Below, piece by piece: positions 59,518-64,000 of a stretch of 64,000 nt of DNA. A model generated the notes under the pieces. It did not search any database. It worked only from the letters and a program-made list of their open reading frames with translations, and was not told the origin of the DNA. The position numbers and the translations under genes are program-made. Each line of letters begins with the position of its first letter. Positions within the stretch are counted from its first letter, which is position 1. The DNA is from Rhizobium sp. JAB6 (GTDB lineage Bacteria > Pseudomonadota > Alphaproteobacteria > Rhizobiales > Rhizobiaceae), in assembly GCF_003024605.1 (NCBI RefSeq), contig NZ_PYJQ01000010.1, positions 372,001-436,000 of the forward strand, written 5' to 3'.

Positions 59518-61158
59518 TTACTTGGAGATCGGCCAGACGAAGTTGTTGTCGAAGCTCGGACCGAGCTTGAAGTCCTTCACGTCCTTGCGATAGCCGGCGA
59601 CTTCCGTCTGCTGAAAGAGGATAGTGAACGGGCTTGCTTCCAGGAATTTCTTCTGGATGTCCTGATACATCGCGCCGCGCTTGGCCGCATCGCCTTCGAA
59701 GAGAGCCGCTTTGGCCAGCTTCTCCAGCTCCGGCGCCGTCCAGGTGTTGCGCCAGACGAGCGTCTTGTTGCTGCTGGTATCCGAGTTGTCGTCGTTGGTG
59801 GTGAAGGTATCGGCGTTGGAATGGGGGTCCCAATAATCCGGACCCCAGTTGCCGAAGTAGATATCGTGATTGCGGGCACGATACTTCGTCAGCTTCTGTT
59901 TGCCGTCGCCGGGGATGATCTCCACCTTGATGCCGGCCTGGCCGAGCGTCTGCTGGATCGCGGTGGCGATGCTCGTATCCGGCTCGATGCTGCGCACGTC
60001 CATGGTGATCGAGAAGCCGTTGGGTAGGCCCGCCTTGGCTAGCAATTCCTTGGCCTTGGCGACGTCGAGCTTGAACGGGTTTTCATCCAGCGAGCCGAGC
60101 ATGCCCTTCGGTTCGAAGGTCTGATGGATTTCGCCGATGCCCTTGATCAGCGTCTTGCCGATAGCATCGTAATCGACCAGCCATTTGAACGCCTGCTGCA
60201 CTTCCGGCTTGGCAAGGTTCGCATTCTTCTGGTTGAGGCTCATATAGTAGATCGTACCCTTGGGCGCGCTGGTCGAAGCGAGCTGGGTGTTTTTCTCGAC
60301 AGCCTGAAGATCGGTCGGCGAAAGGTTGCGGGCGATATCGATGTCGCCGTTTTCAAGCGCCAGGCGCTGCGCCGAGCTTTCCTTCATAAAGCGGTATATG
60401 ACGCGGTTCAGCTTCGCCTTTTCGCCGTAGTAGTTGTCATTTCGCTCAAGCACGACCGCCTCGTTGGCGCGCCATTCACGCAGCTTGAACGGACCGGAAC
60501 CGGCAAAGCCGGTCTTCAGCCAGCTGTTGCCGAAGTCGTTGTCGTATTTGTAGTCGGCAGTCGGCGTTGCCGGCTTCACGTGCTGCAGAACCAGCTTCTT
60601 GTCGACCACTTCGGCAACGGTTGCCGTCAGGCAATTCAGCACGAAGCTCGGCGCATAGGGCTTGTCGACGGTAAAGGTGAAGGTGTTCGCATCGGTCGCC
60701 TTGGCCTTCTCCGTCACATTGTCGCCGGTAAGGCCGAACTGGGTGAGAATGAAGGCGGGGCTCTTATTGAGCTTGACGACGCGCTCGAAAGACCATGCGA
60801 CATCTTCTGCGGTGATCGGATTGCCGGAAGCGAACTTCAGGCCAGGCTTCAGCTTGAACGTGTAGGTCAAATGATCGTCGGAAACCGACCAGCTCTCGGC
60901 GAGATCGCCCTTGATCTTGGACGTATCGTTGATATCGAGACGGACGAGCAGGCTGTAGGTGTTGCCGGTGATTTCGGCAGCCGACAGTTCATAGGCTTCG
61001 GCCGGATCCATGCTGAGAATATCGTCGAAGGCAAAGCCCTCGACCAGCGTGTCCTTTGGCGTCGCAGCGTATGCGTTCGGCGCCGCCACCAGCAGAAGCG
61101 AGAGAGCCACGCCGGCAGACAGCGCGCGCAAACCGCGGTTCGTCTTAGTCATCATCAT
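59518..61158 (-). CDS. Peptide ABC transporter, periplasmic binding protein (SBP family 5)
   Basis: A binding protein of about 546 residues. The signal peptide is about 1-32 (ALSAGVALSLLLVAAPNAYA). Family 5 features include LAESWSVSDDHLTYTFKLKPGLKFASG and FKLREWRANEAVVLERNDNYYG, a segment conserved in dipeptide and oligopeptide binding proteins. Three ATGs lie at the start; 61158 has the best distance from GGGGA. It lies between the dipeptidase gene and the permeases. Peptides are the likely ligand from context, but opines or other compounds are possible. Confidence 0.93.
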   Translation of the reverse strand: MMMTKTNRGLRALSAGVALSLLLVAAPNAYAATPKDTLVEGFAFDDILSMDPAEAYELSAAEITGNTYSLLVRLDINDTSKIKGDLAESWSVSDDHLTYTFKLKPGLKFASGNPITAEDVAWSFERVVKLNKSPAFILTQFGLTGDNVTEKAKATDANTFTFTVDKPYAPSFVLNCLTATVAEVVDKKLVLQHVKPATPTADYKYDNDFGNSWLKTGFAGSGPFKLREWRANEAVVLERNDNYYGEKAKLNRVIYRFMKESSAQRLALENGDIDIARNLSPTDLQAVEKNTQLASTSAPKGTIYYMSLNQKNANLAKPEVQQAFKWLVDYDAIGKTLIKGIGEIHQTFEPKGMLGSLDENPFKLDVAKAKELLAKAGLPNGFSITMDVRSIEPDTSIATAIQQTLGQAGIKVEIIPGDGKQKLTKYRARNHDIYFGNWGPDYWDPHSNADTFTTNDDNSDTSSNKTLVWRNTWTAPELEKLAKAALFEGDAAKRGAMYQDIQKKFLEASPFTILFQQTEVAGYRKDVKDFKLGPSFDNNFVWPISK

Positions 61159-61204
61159 TGTTTTCATTCCCCTTTTTTAAAACTCTACACAATCGGCACA
61201 CACT

Positions 61205-62263
61205 TCACCGGCTGCCTTCCTTCCAAGCGGACGCCAGGACGCGAAGCCAGTTCTCCCTGCACAGCTTTACAAGATCGGCCTCACCATAACCAACGTTCCG
61301 AAGGGCGGCAATCAGCTTCTGATTGCCTGCAGCATCGCTAATTTCCGCAGGAATCGTGGCGCCATCGAAGTCCGATCCTAGGCCGACGCAGTCGATGCCG
61401 ACACGGCCGACGAGATAATCGACATGCCGCACCATCGCCTCGAGCGGCGTATCGGCATCCGAGCGCGCATCATCGCGCAGCATCGCCGTCGCATAGTTGA
61501 GACCGACGATGCCGCGGCTCTCCTTGATGGCGTCGAGCTGCTTGTCGGTGAGATTGCGCGCCACCGGCGTCAGCGCGTGGGCATTGGAATGGCTGGCGAC
61601 CAGCGGCTGGTCCGAAGTCTTCGCCACATCCCAGAAGCCCTTTTCGGTGATGTGGGCGAGATCGACGAGAATGCCGAGCCGGTTGCAGGCGCGCACCAGC
61701 GCGAAGCCGGCCTCGGTCAGGCCAGGCCCGGTATCCGGCGAACTCGGATAGGCGAAAGGAACGCCGTGGGCAAAAACGTTGTTGCGGCTCCAGACGGGCC
61801 CCAGCGAACGCAGGCCGGCGGCATAGAAGGTTTCGAGCGCGACGAGATCGGCATCGATCGCTTCGCAGCCTTCCATATGCATTACGGCCGCGAAAATGCC
61901 CCTCTCCATGCAATCGCGGATCTCGGCGGTGGAGCGGCAGAGCTTCCAGGCGCCGGCACGGTCGAGCCGCAGCGCGATCGCCGCCATTTCCAGCGCCACG
62001 TCGAGGGAAGGCGCCCGCTCCAGCGGAGCCGCAAGCGGCGTGGCATAGTGGCCGTTGCTATCGGGATCGGCAAAGACGAGATCGCCCGATGGAATATAGA
62101 TGGCGCAAAGACCGCCTGCCAGGCCGCCGACCCGGGCACGCGGAGCATCGATATGACCGCTGGTCGTTCCATTCCTGAACTCGGCGATCGGATCGGCGCC
62201 GTCGCGCGCGTGATGCCAGAGTCTCAAGAGAACGTCGTTGTGACCATCGAATACGGCTTGCAT
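61205..62263 (-). CDS. Membrane dipeptidase (peptidase family M19, renal-dipeptidase type)
   Basis: A 352-residue zinc dipeptidase. Metal ligands are visible: HND in DGHNDVLLRLWHH near the N-terminus, Glu in MHMEGCEA (about 131), His in VDLAHIT and SHSNAHAL, and the GLGSDFDG motif near residue 305. M19 enzymes cleave dipeptides, including those with a D-residue at the second position. No signal peptide is present, so it is probably cytoplasmic. It is the first gene of the operon, 46 bp before the binding-protein gene, so imported peptides are its likely substrate. Confidence 0.94.
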   Translation of the reverse strand: MQAVFDGHNDVLLRLWHHARDGADPIAEFRNGTTSGHIDAPRARVGGLAGGLCAIYIPSGDLVFADPDSNGHYATPLAAPLERAPSLDVALEMAAIALRLDRAGAWKLCRSTAEIRDCMERGIFAAVMHMEGCEAIDADLVALETFYAAGLRSLGPVWSRNNVFAHGVPFAYPSSPDTGPGLTEAGFALVRACNRLGILVDLAHITEKGFWDVAKTSDQPLVASHSNAHALTPVARNLTDKQLDAIKESRGIVGLNYATAMLRDDARSDADTPLEAMVRHVDYLVGRVGIDCVGLGSDFDGATIPAEISDAAGNQKLIAALRNVGYGEADLVKLCRENWLRVLASAWKEGSR

Positions 62264-62391
62264 TTTCTATCCCGGGTGAAGCGCTCTAGAGAGAGCGAAT
62301 GGAAAGCCGCCAGAATAGAAAAGCTGACAGGATTCGCCATACCCAAATGAAAAAAATTTGCATTTGCATGGAATGGCATGGAGAAATGGAA

Positions 62392-62415
62392 AAGGCGAGG
62401 TAAAAACCCCGCCTT
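62392..62415 (-). terminator. Hairpin after the sugar permease gene
   Basis: On the minus strand AAGGCGGGG-TTTTTA-CCTCGCCTT (one G-U pair) is followed by TTCC. It lies 38 nt after the stop of the permease gene at 62453. Stem strength favours an intrinsic terminator although the T-run is short. Confidence 0.6.
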
Positions 62416-62452
62416 GAGAGTATGCTAGAACGCTGATGATGTGTCGGGCATT

Positions 62453-63478
62453 TCAGCGCTTGGCCCGCTTCTTCTGGCGGTAGACGTCGATGGCAACGGC
62501 CGCGACGATGATGAAGCCTTTGGCGATTTCCTGGTAATAGGCATCGACGTTGAGGAAGGTGAAGCCTGAGATCATCACGCCGAGAATAACGGTGCCGATC
62601 ACGGTGCCGGCGATACGGCCGACACCGCCGGTCAGCGATGTGCCGCCGATAACGGCCGCAGCGATCGCGTCCAGCTCGTAATTGACGCCCATGCCGGCCT
62701 GCGCCGTCTGCACGCGGGCGGCGGTGATGATGCCGGCGAGACCCGCGAGAAGTCCGGCAATCGCATAGACCTTGACCAAATGCGTCTCGACATTGATGCC
62801 CGATACGCGCGCCGCCTGCACATTGGCGCCAATCGCATAGGTGAACTTGCCGTAGCGCGTGTAGCGCAGCACGATATGGAAGGCGATCGCGATGATGAGG
62901 AAGACGACCACCGGCCAAATACCGGAACCAATGAAATTGAACTGATCGGTGAGACCTGAAATCGGCTGACCCTTGGTATAGAGCTTCGACAGGCCGCGGG
63001 CCGAGACCATCATGCCGAGCGTCGCGATGAAGGGCGGGATCTTCGTCTTGGTGATCAGCTGGCCGTTGATGTAACCGGCAAGCAGGCCGATCAGCAGGCC
63101 GATGCCGATCGGTACGAAGAAGGGCATGTCGGTCAGCGCAGGATAGACTGCCCTCGCCCAGGTCGACGACTGGGCAAAGCTTGCGGCGACCATCGCCGTG
63201 AGGCCGACGACCGACCCGGACGAGAGGTCGATACCGCCTGTGATGATGACCTGCGTCACGCCGACCGAGATGATGCCGATAACCGACACCTGCAGGATCA
63301 TGATCTTCAGGCGCTGCAGGTTCATCAGGAAGCTCTGGCCGACGAAGATCCAGCCGAGGATTTCACAGAGAAGCGCAATGCCGATCAGCACCAGGAAGAT
63401 GCCGAGTTCGGGCGGCACCCGGCGCCTTCTTGGCCGCGTGACTGCCGGAGCGGCCGCCTCTGCAACTTTGCTAACCAT
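62453..63478 (-). CDS. Sugar ABC transporter, permease (RbsC/XylH class)
   Basis: A 341-residue inner-membrane permease of the branched-chain/ribose class. The family signatures are GVTQVIITGGIDLSSGSVVGLTAM, FIATLGMMVSARGLSKLYT, YAIGANVQAARVSGINVE and DAIAAAVIGGTSLTGGVGRIAGTVIG. About ten hydrophobic segments are visible. It follows the ATPase gene on the same strand (32 bp). The periplasmic binding protein is not in the window. The sugar cannot be named from sequence alone. Confidence 0.94.
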   Translation of the reverse strand: MVSKVAEAAAPAVTRPRRRRVPPELGIFLVLIGIALLCEILGWIFVGQSFLMNLQRLKIMILQVSVIGIISVGVTQVIITGGIDLSSGSVVGLTAMVAASFAQSSTWARAVYPALTDMPFFVPIGIGLLIGLLAGYINGQLITKTKIPPFIATLGMMVSARGLSKLYTKGQPISGLTDQFNFIGSGIWPVVVFLIIAIAFHIVLRYTRYGKFTYAIGANVQAARVSGINVETHLVKVYAIAGLLAGLAGIITAARVQTAQAGMGVNYELDAIAAAVIGGTSLTGGVGRIAGTVIGTVILGVMISGFTFLNVDAYYQEIAKGFIIVAAVAIDVYRQKKRAKR

Positions 63479-63510
63479 GCTTCAATCCTCCCTTGCGATG
63501 ATTGGCGGCG

Positions 63511-64000
63511 TCACTGCGCGGCCAGCTCCATCACCTTCACTTGAGTTGCTTCCGCGCGATCCAGGAATCCGGTGACCCGTCCCTCGTGCATGACCATGAT
63601 GCGGTCGCTCATGCCGAGCACCTCGGGCATTTCCGAGGAGATCATGATCACGGCGACGCCGTTGCGCGCCATTTCAGTGACGAGACGATGGATCTCCGCC
63701 TTAGCGCCGACATCGATGCCGCGGGTCGGCTCGTCCAGGATCAGAATGCGGGGATTGGTGAGCATCCACCGGCCGATCAGCGCCTTCTGCTGATTGCCGC
63801 CGGAAAGATTTTCGATCCGTTCGTCGAGGTTAGGCGTCTTGACGCGCAATTTCCTGGCCATTTCCTCGCAGGCCTCTTCGATCGAACCTTCCTGCACGAA
63901 GCCACCGCGCACAAATTTGTCGTGCAGAACTGCGACCTGCATGTTCTCGAGCACGCTCAGGATGAGAAGACAACCCGTATCCTTGCGGTCTTCGGTCAGG
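63511..64000 (-). CDS. Sugar ABC transporter, ATP-binding protein (C-terminal end; start outside the window)
   Basis: The last 162 residues of a CUT2-type (RbsA/MglA-like) ATPase with two cassettes; the gene runs off the right end. What is visible is the second, degenerate cassette: LTEDRKDTG, the signature LSGGNQQKALIGRWML, Walker B ILILDEPTRGIDVGAKAEIH, and the SSEMPEVLGMSDRIMVMHEGRV end. GIDVGAK after Walker B is diagnostic of this class. It drives the permease encoded next to it. Confidence 0.95.
   Translation of the reverse strand, partial: LTEDRKDTGCLLILSVLENMQVAVLHDKFVRGGFVQEGSIEEACEEMARKLRVKTPNLDERIENLSGGNQQKALIGRWMLTNPRILILDEPTRGIDVGAKAEIHRLVTEMARNGVAVIMISSEMPEVLGMSDRIMVMHEGRVTGFLDRAEATQVKVMELAAQ

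Noticed and set aside
1..64000. tRNA, rRNA, CRISPR arrays, prophage or insertion-sequence transposases
   Set aside because: No cloverleaf genes, regularly spaced direct repeats with unique spacers, integrases or transposases were seen.

Overview
The window looks like chromosomal DNA of a Rhizobiaceae bacterium (Rhizobium or a close relative). The evidence is the gene content: a cyclic beta-1,2-glucan locus (ndvA, opgC, ndvB), phbA-phbB with phaR, rpoH2 next to a CarD regulator and an FdxA ferredoxin, a DUF982 protein, RIME-like palindromic repeats, a GC-rich coding style with many TTG/GTG starts, and a GANTC-rich spacer as expected where CcrM and CtrA operate. No rRNA, tRNA, CRISPR array, prophage or transposase was found. 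Coordinates and motifs were read by eye; no database search was run.

Layout. 1-1900: end of an RND efflux operon (adaptor plus truncated pump). 2213-4692: uup-type ABC-F ATPase and thiamine pyrophosphokinase. 4765-6993: MarR regulator divergent from a 14-TM drug exporter, with a palindrome inside the shared promoter. 7069-10738: TPP riboswitch, a RIME-like repeat, then thiBPQ. 11009-18919: M48 lipoprotein protease, then on the minus strand helicase, S4 protein, ferredoxin, carD and rpoH2. 18920-20160: a gene-free spacer with unusual repeats. 20161-20936: three small envelope proteins. 21068-23947: phbB, phbA and divergent phaR. 24288-29513: rpmF, a GST, mtgA, a prenyl synthase, a LysE-type exporter and ispG. 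29641-35939: an MFS carrier, a DMT carrier, a cystine-type amino-acid ABC transporter, a candidate small RNA or attenuator, and a Bcr/CflA exporter. 36038-40356: pyruvate carboxylase and a LuxR-type regulator. 40733-54313: ndvA, a probably acquired nucleotidyltransferase island, opgC and the giant ndvB. 55163-55667: two small proteins. 55930-62263: a dipeptide/oligopeptide ABC operon with a membrane dipeptidase. 62453-64000: a ribose-type sugar ABC transporter that runs off the end.

How the genes work together. ThiBPQ imports thiamine or its phosphates, ThiN converts thiamine to TPP, and the TPP riboswitch closes the loop. PhbA and PhbB make 3-hydroxybutyryl-CoA for polyhydroxybutyrate and PhaR controls the granule genes; pyruvate carboxylase sits at the same acetyl-CoA/oxaloacetate junction. 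NdvB makes cyclic beta-1,2-glucan, NdvA exports it and OpgC probably decorates it with succinyl groups. The dipeptidase and Dpp-like transporter form a peptide uptake and cleavage unit.

Most interesting. The spacer at 18920-20160 has three copies (plus one degenerate copy) of a composite element. Each carries two ACGAATCG boxes 11 bp apart and a TT(T/C)GTTCAC box exactly 21 bp further on. The same spacer has about 17 GANTC (CcrM) sites in 750 bp and a perfect TTAA-N7-TTAA CtrA-type site. I know of no described element with this architecture. A second candidate is the nucleotidyltransferase island in the glucan locus, which is preceded by two large TATA-rich inverted repeats resembling toxin-antitoxin operators.
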